Positions 1-11,064 of a DNA stretch of 64,000 nt are shown here, piece by piece; the first letter of the stretch is position 1; every line of letters starts with the position of its first letter. The DNA comes from Clarkia xantiana subsp. parviflora (taxonomy: Eukaryota; Streptophyta; Magnoliopsida; Myrtales; Onagraceae), in assembly GCA_036873135.1 (NCBI GenBank), contig JAPTYO010000013.1, forward strand, positions 22,503,901 through 22,567,900, read 5' to 3'. Under the pieces are notes generated by a model. The model was not told the origin of the DNA and made no database searches. It saw only the letters and a program-made list of their open reading frames with translations. The translations under genes were made by a program, and so were the position numbers.

Positions 1-1
1 T

Positions 2-1736
2 CTGGTTCGGATCGCCTGTCTGATAACCGACTCTGTGTGGTACTGCACTGCCGAAATCGCTAAGGAGTTTAAGATCGCGAGAGTTGAGCTTCGGACGACA
101 AGTATCTCCTCTTTTCGCGCATTCTCGGCTTTGTTGGATTTAAAAGAGAAGGGTTGCAATTTCCCTATGCAGCCTTTGCAAGGTACTTACTAGCTAGGGT
201 TTAATGACAATTATTACTAGATAGTAGATACCATGAAGGGGTCTATTCATTATCTAAGTAGTTAATCACTTCAAAACGCCAAAAATCAAAGCAGATCCGA
301 ATCAATTAAAGTCACACATAACGTGTATTTAGAAATTCTAGAACAGAACTTTAATTAGGTTCATAATTTTCTGATTTTTTCCTATTTTATATATATGTAG
401 TTTTTATTCTAATATATAACTTATAAAACTCATTAAAAATCAGATTTTTTACTTATTGTATAAATTGAAATAGAAACTATAGGTAGTAAATTTTTAGTGC
501 ATTCGTTAGTTGACCGTTAGATTTAACTATTAAGTAGCATGTGCCTTATAGGTTACCAACCCTCTAATTTTAATTGTTTTCAGCTCATCCCTATTTTTTA
601 TTAGTAATTTACAAATTAATTCTTAAAAATTTCAATCGGACTACCCTAAGTCCAATTGACTAGCCAGATCCGACCCATTAAAAATACGGTTTTTATTCAA
701 ACATAACTTATCAACCTCATTAAAAATCGAATTTTTTACATGGTTTATGTATAAACTACACTTTTATATATGTATTCATATTAAGAAAAGTTACAGCTCT
801 CTCCATATGTTTATGCTAGAGGAGAAATTACTACAAGATCATCCCTTGAAGGAGCTTTGGCCACTTACCCTAAAGGACCTACCTTATCTCGAGACGAAGA
901 ACCCGACCAACTTCTACGAGGTGCTCGAAAACATGACCAAATCAGTGAAGGCCGCCTCAGCGGTCGTGGTGAACTCCTCCGAAGAACTCGAAGCCGGCCA
1001 TCTGACCTACTATAACGGGACCCACGTTCCCGTACCGGTCTTCCCTATCGGGCCATTTCACAAGCACTTTCCATCGACTTCTAGCAGCTTCCTTGAGCAT
1101 GACCGAAGCTCGATCGAATGGCTCGACAAGCAAGCCGATAAATCGGTTCTTTACGTAAGCTTCGGCAGCATTGCCTCAATGAGCCAATCGCAATTTCAAG
1201 ACATAGCTTCGGTCTTAGCCGATAGTGGGTTCCCTTTTTTATGGGTCGTGAGGCCGGGTGGGTTGCGTGGTTCGGTTCCGGAAGGGATGATGGACTCGCT
1301 GACTAGGATTGGACGCATCGTGAGTTGGGCCCCGCAAGCCGAGATGCTATCCCATCGAGCCGTTGCGGGGTTTTGGAGTCACTGCGGGTGGAACTCGACT
1401 CTCGAGAGTGTGTGCGAAGGGGTGCCAATGATATGCAGCCCCTTCTTTGGGGACCAAAAAGTGAATGCTTGTTACATTAGTAGGTTTTGGAAGGTAGGGT
1501 TATACTTGGATTTTGGAAAGGGGAAGGGAGAAATGAAGAGTGTAATAAGAAGATTAATGGTAGATGAGGAGGGAGAGGGGATGAGGGAGAGGATGAGAAA
1601 GTTGAAGGACCAAGTTGAGCTTTGTTACAAACCAGGGGGCTCCTCGTACAAAGCTCTTCGAAGCTTAATTAACCTTTTGGTTTCGGTGGATGCAGTGAGT
1701 AGTGAGTCTTGTCATGATCTTCAGAGTGTCGGTTAA
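2..1736 (+). CDS. UDP-glycosyltransferase, UGT76-like (5' end outside window); join 2..182, 820..1736
   Basis: Family-1 glycosyltransferases move a sugar, usually glucose from UDP-glucose, to small acceptors in the cytosol. Exon 1 enters at the left edge in frame 2; its residues include ACLITDSVWYCTAEIAKEFK and SISSFRAFSALLDLKEKG, matching the N-domain of UGT76-type enzymes. A donor GT lies at 183-184 in phase 1, the acceptor AG at 818-819, and reading resumes as EEKLLQDHPLKELWPL. The ATG at 747 is inside the intron and is not the start. Exon 2 carries the 44-residue PSPG box at 1326-1457, from WAPQ through HCGWNSTLES to GDQ; the final Gln is the usual mark of UDP-glucose preference. The C-terminus has the usual GGSSYKAL region and then about 19 extra residues before TAA. 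No frameshift was seen. The class is well supported; the acceptor substrate cannot be read from sequence. Confidence 0.88.
399..757. repeat. Direct repeats flanking a degenerate repeat inside the UGT intron
   Basis: Two similar stretches of about 68 bp lie at roughly 399-465 and 689-757; both contain CTCATTAAAAATC followed by a T-run and TTTAC. Between them, about 490-680 resembles an arm of the foldback element at 44427-45146: both have a CGTTA block, then ATTAAGTGGCATGTGCC-like sequence, then an AATTGACTAGCC-like block in the same order. I infer an old, decayed insertion of the same repeat family in the intron. Similarity was judged by eye only. Confidence 0.42.
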
Positions 1737-2044
1737 GGGTTTGTCAATGATCTCTGCTCGTGGGACCAGAAAGCTAGTAAATGCTTAGGGTTTATGCACC
1801 CTAGCTAACTTATTATTTTTATTTTTAAAACACACCCCTAAAATCCGGGGATGAATAAATATATGCACTCCAAAGATGGTATCGAGTTGAACTCATATGA
1901 TATAGTCTCGTAGGGATAAAAAATCTTTTGGGCACCTTTATAAAGTTATGTTTTGTTATGCTGCATTTTTCTTTTACTTTTATACGCACCTAATTTTTGC
2001 TGCTCGTTGCGCTACATATTAGATGTTTATATATATTAAAATAA
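1737..2044. other. AT-rich UGT 3' flank, no gene seen
   Basis: AT-rich sequence directly after the UGT stop, probably 3' UTR and short flank. AATAAATATATG near 1855 could serve as a polyadenylation signal. No coding stretch or recognisable repeat was found. Confidence 0.4.
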
Positions 2045-2540
2045 TTCAGTTGTGTATAATGTTGTAATTGGGTTCCTAATGTTGGCTTGTTATTTGACTG
2101 AATCGCTCATGTGGCAGTGGCATTGTAAGAGTATCGGTAAGAGTATCGGTAAGATGATTATTTTCTTAAAATCTGATGAACTTGGAGGGACCTTATTGCA
2201 CTTGATATTGAACAAAATGATGTGTAATGTCAATATGCTTCATGCAGGAGTGAAAAACTTAATTTGGTAGCCCCTCGTTGTCACGGTATAGAGTCTGAGG
2301 CGAAGGCAAGGCAACACCAAGCACACTTAGAAGTGATCGTACCCAAACAGACTCAGCGGCAGCATTTGCGAGGACATGATATTCAACTTCATTTGAAGAC
2401 CGAGCAACACAACGTTGATGATGAGAGCTTCAAGAGATGACATTGCGCGCAAGATAGACAAGATGTGTCATTGTGGAGGTGCGGTCATCAGGGTTGGTAG
2501 AGAATTAATTGTTCATTTGAGGTAGCGTAACAATCATTTG
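2045..2540 (-). pseudogene. Copia RNase H remnant (left part, interrupted by element A)
   Basis: Read on the minus strand, this is the RNase H end of a Ty1/Copia polyprotein. The recognisable parts are NPDDRTSTMTHLVYLARN, then VARSSNEVEYHVLANAAAES, PSPQTLYRDN, VFHSCMKHIDI and a final LTMPLPHERF-like tail. The conserved Trp before the SSK/SSH block is a TGA stop, a second stop follows the catalytic DN, and a 12-15 bp duplication (CTTACCGATACT) sits near 2140, so it is dead. It continues on the far side of element A at 14002, which places the insertion of A inside this older element. Confidence 0.82.
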
Positions 2541-2545
2541 ACGAC

Positions 2546-3316
2546 TGATGGATAAGTGTCCAATTCGGGTTCGTGTTTACATTTCGGGCCTCGTAAACGT
2601 GTCGAAAATTACATCTCGGTTTAAAAACACCTCCCACGGTATCAAAACGGTCCGGAAGCGCCTTTACGCGCGTCCGGACCGGACCTCCGGGTTGCGCGGC
2701 AATCCAGACCTCGCCGAATTGCCCAAATCCGACGAGGTTCGGATTACCTTACGGGTATCGCGCGACTACCGTATCCGCGATTACCGTTGCGTGTAGAGAA
2801 GTCAAGTTCGCACATTACCAATATGGATGACGGTTACCGCATGATCTTGAACCGTCATCAAACCGCTCTAAAACCGGGTCCGGTCCCAAGAAAGCCTATA
2901 AATAGGAGGTCTTGGCCACCCATTTTCACACATTCTCTCATTTGCCCAACTTTGGTATTTTGAGCTCTGGCTTCTCTCTAGAAATTCTCTCTCTCTAGAA
3001 ATTACCTTTTTGCCACTATAGTGACTTAAGCATCGGAGAGGGCTCCGCTAGCACCACCCCCCCCCCCCCCTCTCCGTGCTAGCATTGGTCCTTAGTGCAG
3101 GATCCGACGTCCGAGTCACATCCGTACCGAGTCACATCAATACCGAGTCACGTCCGTACCGAGTCACATCCGTACCGAGTCACAGCCAATCCGAGACACA
3201 ATCCTCACACGGGAGCAAGTCTGAACACTCGTCAGTGGCCCAACCTCCGACGGAAGGGTTACAGCCCGCACAACCGCAGACTCATCCTCACGACCTTGTT
3301 CAATCCGGACGCAACA
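2546..3316 (+). repeat. Element A 5' LTR (771 bp)
   Basis: Matches 13144-13996 almost base for base apart from indels. It lacks the tandem block present in the 3' LTR and carries 14 C at 3057-3070 where the 3' LTR has 7. TSD ACGAC lies immediately before it. Confidence 0.93.
2897..2904 (+). promoter_or_regulatory. TATA box of element A 5' LTR
   Basis: TATAAATA in the LTR, followed by a CT-rich segment, as in plant LTR promoters. The same box is at 13584-13591 in the 3' LTR. Confidence 0.6.
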
Positions 3317-3317
3317 T

Positions 3318-3336
3318 TGGCGCCGTCTGTGGGAAT
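3318..3336 (+). other. Element A primer binding site
   Basis: TGGCGCCGTCTGTGGGAAT begins two bases after the LTR ends. The TGG matches the CCA end of a tRNA. The sequence resembles the PBS of plant Tat elements as I know them; the exact tRNA was not determined. Confidence 0.7.
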
Positions 3337-3366
3337 CGAACAACAAGCTACCGTACAGCAGAAATC

Positions 3367-5475
3367 ATGACGAGTGATCACAACGCTCTCACTAAGGACA
3401 ATCCGTCAAAAACCAGGAAGCGCTTTAGACGTCATAAAAGATCCATAATGTCAACCGTGCCAGCAAGCAGTGTGCCTTCCGCACAGCACGGTCCAAAATT
3501 TCCAGGCATCCACGTGATACATGGAGGCTTCGGGGCAGGAGGCGAAACATCATACGGGAGAGAAATATACGCTTCCCTGATGATCCATGATCCTAGGGGC
3601 AGTCAGCAAGAAGACTTTGTCCTAGAAGACGCCATCGGCTTTTCTTCGGAAGACAAGTCGCACATAACATTTCCACATAATGACGCCTTGGTCATAACCA
3701 TGACAATCGACGGCATGGACATCAAGCGCATCTTGGTTGATGGAGGAAGTTCGCCCAACATCATCACGAAAGACGTCATCCTAGCTTTGGGAAGGAAGAA
3801 GGACGTCAACAAAATGAATTCACCCTTAGTGGGGTTCATGGAAGATGCAAGTTACCCATTGGGGTCCATAACACTGCCAGTTATACTAGGAGAGGGCAAC
3901 TCACGTCTCCAAATTGCAATACCATTTATGGTAGTGCAAAAGCTTGACGCATACAATGGTATCTTAGGATACGCAACCATGAATGCGTGGGGAATGGTTC
4001 CATCCACAGCTCATCAGAAGATCAAATTCTCAACTGCATCCGGAATCGGTGAAGCCAAAGGAGATCAACTGTTGTCAAAAAATTGCTACAACGTGGCAAT
4101 CCAAAATAACGTCAAGCCTGATGACATGCCCATCATTGATGATGACCCAAGAGAAGGCCGTGCCCGACCAGCCCCAGTTGAGGAGTTAAAACAAATAAAG
4201 ATCGAAGAGCCAGACAGAATGGTCCAAATCGGAGCATCCCTGTCAGAAGATGAAGTGATAGAGATCACAGCACTCCTCAAAGAGTATAAAGAGCTATTCG
4301 CATGGTCGCCAAGCGATATGCCCGGAATCAGTGCAGAAGTCATTTCCCATAAGCTAAACATCAAGCCAGGAACTCGAGCAATAGCCCAGAAACTTCGACC
4401 CCTCGGGGGCAACAAGAAACTGGCAATCAGAGAAGATGTGGGAAAACTGCTTGACGCAGGATTCATCGAAGAATCAAGATACCAAACATGGGTTGCAAAC
4501 CCGGTGTTGGTTCCTAAATCAAGTGGCAAGTTAAGAATGTGCATCGATTACAGAGATCTCAACAACGCATGCCCAAAGGATTCATATCCTCTCCCAAGAA
4601 TCGACCAACTAGTCGATGCCACTGCCGGCCATGAATTAATGTCTGTAATGGATGCATACTCAGGGTACAACCAAATCCCGATGTTCAAGGATGACGCGCC
4701 GCATACTGCATTCTATGCAGACAGCGAAATATACAACTAAACGGTGATGCCATTCGGCTTAATCAATGCGGGAGCGACATACCAACGAATGGTCAATACC
4801 ATCTTCGGCGATCTAATCGTAACCAAAATGGAGGCCTACGTGGACGACATGGTCGTAAAGTCAACCAAAAGGCGCAACCATGTTGACGACTTGCGAGCAA
4901 TCTTCAAAAGAATGCGCGAATATCAAGTCCGCCTAAATCCAACAAAATGCGCTTTCGGCGTACAATCAGGAAAAATCCTTGGATTCATGGTGAGCCAGAG
5001 GGGGATAGAAGCTAACCCAGAGAAAGTAAAGGCGATTGAAGAAATGGTGTCCCCAAGGAGACATAAGGAAGTCCAGCAACTAAATGGCCGCCTAGCTGCT
5101 TTAAACAGGTTCCTTGCCAGAATAGGCGACAAGGCACTCCCGTTCTTTGAAATCTTGCGTGCAAACAAGAAGTTTGAATGGACACCAGCGTGCGAAGAGG
5201 CCTTCCAGCAACTAAAATAACACTTGCGCACATTGCCGGCATTGGCAAAACCAATACCAGGAGAGCCCCTCTTCCTGTACATATCAGTGAGCAACACGGC
5301 TGTCAGCTCAGTCCTTGTCAAACAGAAGGGAACTACCCAGCTCCCAGTCTACTACGTGAGCAAGATACTTGCAAAGTATGAGATAAACTACATGCCAATC
5401 GAAAAATACCTGTACGCGCTAATAATAGCAGCAAGAAAACTGAGGCCATACTTCCATGCACACGAAGTAACAAGT
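3367..5475 (+). pseudogene. Element A pol, first part: protease, reverse transcriptase, first RNase H (broken)
   Basis: The first ATG after the PBS (3367) opens about 30 basic residues that may be a gag scrap, then runs straight into the sequence that precedes protease. The protease active site reads ILVDGGSS near 3733, with Gly where many retropepsins have Thr. RT starts near 4170: LRMCIDYRDLNNACPKDSYP, then YVDDM at 4837-4851. Two in-frame TAA stops interrupt it, at 4738-4740 just before the MPFGL motif and at 5218-5220 at the RT/RNase H boundary. A one-base gain near 5471-5474 shifts the frame before the end of RNase H. No capsid or zinc knuckle region is present, so gag was deleted rather than decayed. 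Confidence 0.88.
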
Positions 5476-7402
5476 CTTAACAGACCAACTCCTGAAGCAC
5501 ATCCTGTCAAAACCAAATATGTCAGGAAAGCTAACAAAGTGGTCGGTAGAGCTAAGTGAATTCCGCATTCACTTTGCCCCTCGAACGGCGATCAAGGGAC
5601 AAGCATTGGCAGACTTCATTGCAGAATTCACCGGGATAACTCCCGACCCAGATCCTCAAGTTGGACCTCAACAAATTGAAGAACATACCGAAGTATGGCA
5701 AAAGTACACCGACGGATCTTCAAATCTAGGGGGATCAGGTGCCGGATTCCTCCTAATTCCTCCCGATGGATCAAATCCATTGAAGTATGCTCTAAACTTA
5801 ACATTTAGAGCAACAAACAACGAGGCGGAGTACGAAGCATTGATAACTGGCTTAAGAATTGCAAAAGGTGTCGGAGTTAAACATCTACGAGTAAAGTGTG
5901 ATTCGCAATTAGTTGTCAATCAAGTTAAAGGCGAATACGCGGCAAAGTCAGAAAATATTCAAAAGTACTTGGGGCAAGCAAAAGACCTCATCACAAGCTT
6001 CGATACCTTCGACATCTCCGCGGTGCCTAGAGAAGAAAATCAAGAAGCTGACGCCTTGAGCAAATTCGCACAAGGCAATGAACAAGGCAAAGAAACACAT
6101 TTCGTGGAAAACAGAATCTTGTCAGTAATTGACAAATTCGAAGTCTTGTGCATCGATCCAGAACCAGATTGGAGGACCCCAATATTGGCATACCTCAAAG
6201 ACCACAAGCTCCCCGAAGACAAAGTCCAAGCCCAAAAAATCCAGAGACAAGCCGTCAATTATGCGTTGATAGATGATGAGCTTTACAAGAAAGGGTTTTC
6301 AACCCCATACCTAAGGTGCATCACCTTCAGGGAAGGCCAAAAAGTGTTAGAAGATTTACATAAAGGCCAAGCAGCCTGCCATGAAGGGGCGAGATCTTTA
6401 ATACGCAAAACTTTGAGCTTGGGATACTATTGGCCAACCATGAAGAACCAAGCTACACACTTGGTCACAGAATGCGAATCATGCCAACTTTATTCAAGAA
6501 GCATCACGGCACCAGCCGCCGAGCTAAGCCCAATTGCAAGCTCCTGGCCATTCGCACAGTGGGGGATCGATCTGGTGGGTCCACTTCCAAAGTCAAAAGG
6601 CCAAACCAAATACATTGTCGTCGCAATCGATTACTTTTCAAAGTGGATCGAAGCAAAGGCATTGGCACTAACAACCGATGCACAGATAATGGATTTCATT
6701 CGAAATCACATCATCGCGCGATATGGAGTTCCGAAGGTCCTAATCAGCGACAACGGACCACAATTCAAAAGCTCAAGGCTTCAAACATTTTGCGAAAGAC
6801 TCAACATTAACCACCGTTTCGCCTCAGTCCGCCATGCTCAAACCAACGGACAAGTCGAAGCCGCCAACAAGACCGTCCTAGACGGTCTCAAGAAAAGAGT
6901 GCACGCATTAAAAGGAGGATGGGCAGAAGAACTTAGCAGTGTTCTGTGGGCACTTCGAACAACTCCAAAGGAGTCAACTGGAGAAACACCATTCAGCCTG
7001 GTGTATGGAACGGAAGCAGTCGCCCCCATCGAAATTGCTGTCTCATCCTATCGCACAACCCATTTCAACACACAAGCCAATGAAGTAGATATGCGTCTAG
7101 ACTTAGACTTGGCTGAAGACAAAAGGCGTAACTCCGAACACAATCAGGCACACATGCGTTTGATCACCGCAAGATATTACAACAGGAAGGTGAAGGAAAG
7201 GCAATTCCATGTTGGAGAAATGGTGTGGAGAAGGAATGAATTCTCACATCTCGATCAAATCAACAAGATGTCTCCAAAATGGGAAGGCCCTTACAAGGTC
7301 GTATCCATCCCATACATCAACGCATATCGCCTTGAAGATGCAGATGGCAATGTCTCTACAAATACATTTAGTGGAGGACACTTGAAGAAATTCCACGGAT
7401 AA
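5476..7402 (+). CDS. Element A pol, second part: archaeal-type RNase H and integrase (intact frame)
   Basis: This frame is open for about 1.9 kb; the first ATG (5519) is only an internal Met. It begins with the tail of the first RNase H (LTKWSVELSEF), then a second RNase H with TDGSS near 5711, NNEAEYE near 5820 and VKCDSQLVV near 5895, the aRNH domain typical of Tat elements. Integrase follows: an HHCC-like finger (LHKGQAACHEGARSL and CESC), then D near 6570 (GIDLVG), D near 6746 (ISDNGPQF) and E near 6856 (NGQVEAANK). It ends GGHLKKFHG with no chromodomain. As the 3' end of an interrupted polyprotein it is unlikely to be expressed from this copy. Confidence 0.87.
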
Positions 7403-7789
7403 AAGGATAATCTTCTATCACAAAAGGAGCTGTTGTATCAAGCCCTTTTGCTTTTATTTCCATAATGCATCTACTCGTTTAAAAGACCACTCCCTTATAT
7501 AAAGTGGCATCTCTGTAATAATCTCACAAACCTAATGAAGTCGTTCTATCTTCGTAGGAACACGACTGCTCTATGTACGTTACTTGGAAACAAAACAAAG
7601 TAACTACAACAACCATTATCTACACCAACAAGGAGTTTATTTCTCCTAAATTGGCATCTATCTCAAGAAGGTGCCGGCAACACAAAGCAATTGCGCTATG
7701 CCCACAACCAACTTATATGACGCAAGGACAACTTGCGGAATACCTACAAAAAAAAGGAACTTATAACAATTCTCCGCTCAAGGTGACGA

Positions 7790-7985
7790 CTATTCAAGAA
7801 GCTGTCATCTACAAGCAATATCTTGGATTAACACAGAGACCTACTATCAAAACGACGACTATTCAGGGCGTCAACTACAAACAATATCTTGGATTAACAC
7901 CAAGACCTACTATCAAAACGACGGCTATTCAGGACGTCAGCTACAAGCAATACCTTGGATTAACACCAAGGCCCACTATCAAAAT
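7790..7985 (+). repeat. Tandem repeat, about 57-60 bp, three units
   Basis: Units contain CAATATCTTGGATTAACAC and CTACTATCAAAACGACG, repeated near 7810, 7878 and 7948. They keep one reading frame open (YKQYLGLTPRPTIKT) without stops, but nothing else suggests a protein. They lie in the 3' non-pol region of element A. Confidence 0.75.
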
Positions 7986-8144
7986 AGCATGTTGTGGTAT
8001 CCTCTTTTTTAAAAGACAAGCCCCATGTTTACTTCTAAAAAAATGACATGCTGTGACATCTCTGGTTAGAGGCAAATCCTCATGTTCATAGCCATTCCCT
8101 GGATTCAGAACAGGATGGGCATACGGGGCTGATCACCCCTTAAG

Positions 8145-8495
8145 TTATGAGTGTCCTCTGTTTAGACGACACTCCGAATTCCGAGTAAGGGTTCATTCTT
8201 TGTTATGAGTGTCCTCTGTTTAGACGACACTCCGGATTCCGAGTAAGGGTTCATTCTTTGTTATGAGTGTCCTCTGTTTAGACGACACTCCGGATTCCGA
8301 GTAAGGGTTCATTCTATGTTATGAGTGTCCTCTGTTTAGACGACACTCCGAATTCCGAGTAAGGGTTCATTCTTCAGTGTCCTCTGTTTAGACGACACTC
8401 CGAATTCCGAGTAAGGGTTCATTCTTCAGTGTCCTCTGTCTAGACGACACTCCGAATTCCGGGCCAGAATTCGTCTTATACGGAAAAAGTCCTCT
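8145..8495 (+). repeat. Tandem repeat, 48-58 bp, six to seven units
   Basis: Each unit holds AGTGTCCTCTGTTTAGACGA followed by CACTCCGAATTCCGAGTAAG and GGTTCATTCT. Early units are about 58 bp, later ones lose the TTATG segment. AGTGTC pairs with GACACT across the loop, so each unit can fold as a hairpin. The last unit (about 8488) is diverged and shortened. Confidence 0.85.
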
Positions 8496-8534
8496 AGTTA
8501 GATGACAATTCCGTACTACAGATTTTCAAACCAT

Positions 8535-8630
8535 TTTGCATGGTTCCTGGACGCAGAAAGCATGCATCACAATTCATATTCTCAAAAAAAGTGTTACATG
8601 GTCCCTGGACGCAGGAATCATGTATCACAA
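8535..8630 (+). repeat. Short direct repeat pair
   Basis: Two copies of a CATGGT(T/C)CCTGGACGCAG segment followed by a CATGnATCACA stretch, about 65 bp apart, in the 3' region of element A. No function seen. Confidence 0.55.
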
Positions 8631-8811
8631 ATATTTTTTCAAACATTTTACCAAATATTTTATCAAATATTTTATGTATCAAACACCTTTCCAAAATTTT
8701 TTATCAACACGGTTTTTTGGATGTATCACATTCAATGCCAAAATATTTTCTCAAATATTTTATCAACAAGCCTTTTAGGGTTCACAAAATGCTTTTTCAA
8801 AAAAAAAAATG

Positions 8812-9135
8812 TTTTTACGTATGCTTCCCCAACGCGGGTTGATACACGCTGGCAGGTGCGCTCCCTGTTTAAACTCATAAAATTTACAAGTCGAGTCTTG
8901 TACAACGTCGCCTTAGAGTGGAACTAAGAGACGGTATAAACTAGTATCTTGCTTAGCCAAGATTACACCCCTCAAATAATACTTTTACGTATGCTTCCCC
9001 AACGCGGGTTGATACACGCTGGCAGGTGCGCACCCTGTTTAAAACTCATAAAATTTACAAGTCGGGTCTTGTACAACGTCGCCTTAGAGTGGAACTAAGA
9101 GACGGTATAAACTACCATCTTGCTTAGTCAAGATA
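8812..9135 (+). repeat. Direct duplication, about 150 bp, two copies
   Basis: The stretch from TTTTACGTATGCTTCCCC to TATCTTGCTTAGCCAAGAT near 8812-8965 recurs at about 8983-9135 with only a few changes. It is non-coding. From here to the antisense gene at 9563 nothing else was recognised. Confidence 0.82.
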
Positions 9136-9562
9136 ACACCTTTCAAACACACTACTTGTTGAGAAGTATTGCTATACGCAAAAATACTTGGCAGGTTGCA
9201 ACACATATAGCGGCAAGCTATTCAGGAAAGAAAGGCAATATGCATAATGCATCATGCAAACAATCAGGAGAACTTTTCAACTTATCAATCAGGAAGTGGC
9301 TATCGGTCACGCCTGCGGGGACTATGTCTACGCTACTAGTCATCCACGTTCAGTAAACACAATAAGTGATAACGGTATGAAATATTACTAACAAGTTATC
9401 ATGCAAACTACTGTGTATAAAACAGGTTCATACGACGTAGTTCAAAGCGAACAAGTCACAAGCAACAGTCAAACAACAACTCCAACAAGTTTCTAAACAT
9501 AGAAGCCAGGAGACAAGCGAACTCATAAACGAGTCCAACATGCTCAATGCAAAACGAGCAGT

Positions 9563-10899
9563 TCAAATAACAGAACCACCAGGAGGCCCGGGGGCAACCT
9601 CCATAAACTCGGGAGAAGTGACAATGACGTTCACATCTCCGCTATCATCGACCAACACCTCGTAGTTTGGACGACCACACTCCAAAAGGTTCAGCGCCTC
9701 AATGTGAGAAAGGGCATAATTCGCATACAGCCCCAACTCACCAAAAGGGAACCCAGGGTCAAGATCTTTCACACGGGTGAAATAATCTTCAGAACGCTCG
9801 CTCATCAGGTTTTTTATTTTCTCCTCAACAGCAGCTTTAAAATCTGAAGTTCCCAAGTACTTAGTGAAACCCACTTGTACGCCCTTCTCCCGACTCTCCT
9901 TACCGAGAATAACCAACTCCGCTCCTTGAGAATGAAGATCATCTGTAACCTTCTTCTCGAGAGCGATCATCTCAGACTCAAGCTTTGACAAGCGAGTATG
10001 GCGCGCTTCATAACGACTCTCAGAAGCCGTAGCTTTCAAACCCAACACGCGAGCCTCTTCCTTGGTCCGCGACAACTCTTGGCGCAAAGCGTCACACTTA
10101 TCCATAGCCGCCTGCTTTGCGCTCGCCAGCTCCATGACAAAAGATGACATGTTTACCATGTCAGCTACAACCTGTACATATCAACGCGATAGGTTAAAAT
10201 CGCAAAAGCAACAAACTTGGCAGAAAAATCAAGTTACTTACAGGAGCAAATCGGGATAAGGCACCCCGTGCATACGCCTCAGCCTCCTCATCAGTTGTCG
10301 GGCAAGAATGCCTATCACCTGGTGGAACACACCTACGCAACATGCGAACTCCAACCTCTGGAGTGCGAAGTGAAGACTCCTTGGGGAAATAAATTCCACC
10401 ATTGTCAAAGGGTGCCCAAGTGTCCCCGGTAATGTCCAATCCAACAGGACACAACAAATGGTCGCGCCTGAGAGGGGGAACCGCTACAACAAAGAAAGAA
10501 AAAAAGTTAAACAACAAATAACAAAACCGCGAAACACACTCGTCGAAGTGTACTTACAAAGTCCGCGGCCTTCCACAGGTCGGTTTCCCGACTGGGGGGC
10601 AGATGACGCTACATTGCGACTCGCGACTTCCTTGCCTTTTCGAGTGGAAGTAGTCGCATTTGGATTCAAGCGTTTGGGATCAGTCGGTCCACGCGCCACT
10701 GTGTCAGTTCGCTTGGAAGACACGCGAGAATCAGACACTGGGGGAGTATTCCCGACCACATGAGTAGAAGTCCCCTTGCCAAGATCACGCCCTGAGTTGG
10801 CAGGAGTGACGGGGGCAGGGGTCACCAAAGCCGGATCGGCACGGGAAGCAATACGCGAGGCCGCCGCATGAAGCGACGAACTCTTTCCAGCAAACCAAC
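9563..10899 (-). CDS. Antisense spliced gene of element A, C-terminal half (join 10899..10558, 10483..10242, 10171..9563)
   Basis: Three exons on the strand opposite to pol are joined by consensus introns in matching phase: donor GTAAGT at 10557 (phase 1) to acceptor AG at 10485-10484; donor GTAAGT at 10241 (phase 0) to acceptor AG at 10173-10172. The first exon starts GWFAGKSSSLHAAA and is Ser/Pro/Thr rich; the second contains VPPLRRDHLLCPVGLDITGD; the third is a charged, heptad-like coiled coil followed by GFPFGELGLYANYALSHIEA. The first exon matches the start of the second exon of the antisense gene in element H (63859 onward). Antisense ORFs of this kind are known from Tat elements; their role is not. 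The upstream N-terminal exon is missing, so this copy is probably inactive. Confidence 0.72.
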
Positions 10900-11064
10900 C
10901 TGCATTATGAAGTCACAAAAGGCATAGTGCCGTTCAAAAAGCTATCCATCATGAGTATCAAAATGCCCAAAAACGTTCAGAGAAAGAATGAAGGGTTTAC
11001 TCATAGCAACAACTCAGTCGAAAGGAGGGGGATTCCGCAAGAAGCTACTACGACTTCACAACCT

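Noticed and set aside
747..819. ATG at 747 as the UGT start
   Set aside because: Residues before EEKLLQD have no UGT similarity, and a phase-matched acceptor at 818-819 joins exon 1 ending at 182.
2052..2270. 72-codon plus-strand open frame
   Set aside because: It is the opposite strand of the Copia RNase H remnant (VFHSCMKHIDI region).
8130..8495. CRISPR-like look of regular repeats
   Set aside because: Units are contiguous tandem copies without unique spacers, in a plant retrotransposon; no cas genes.
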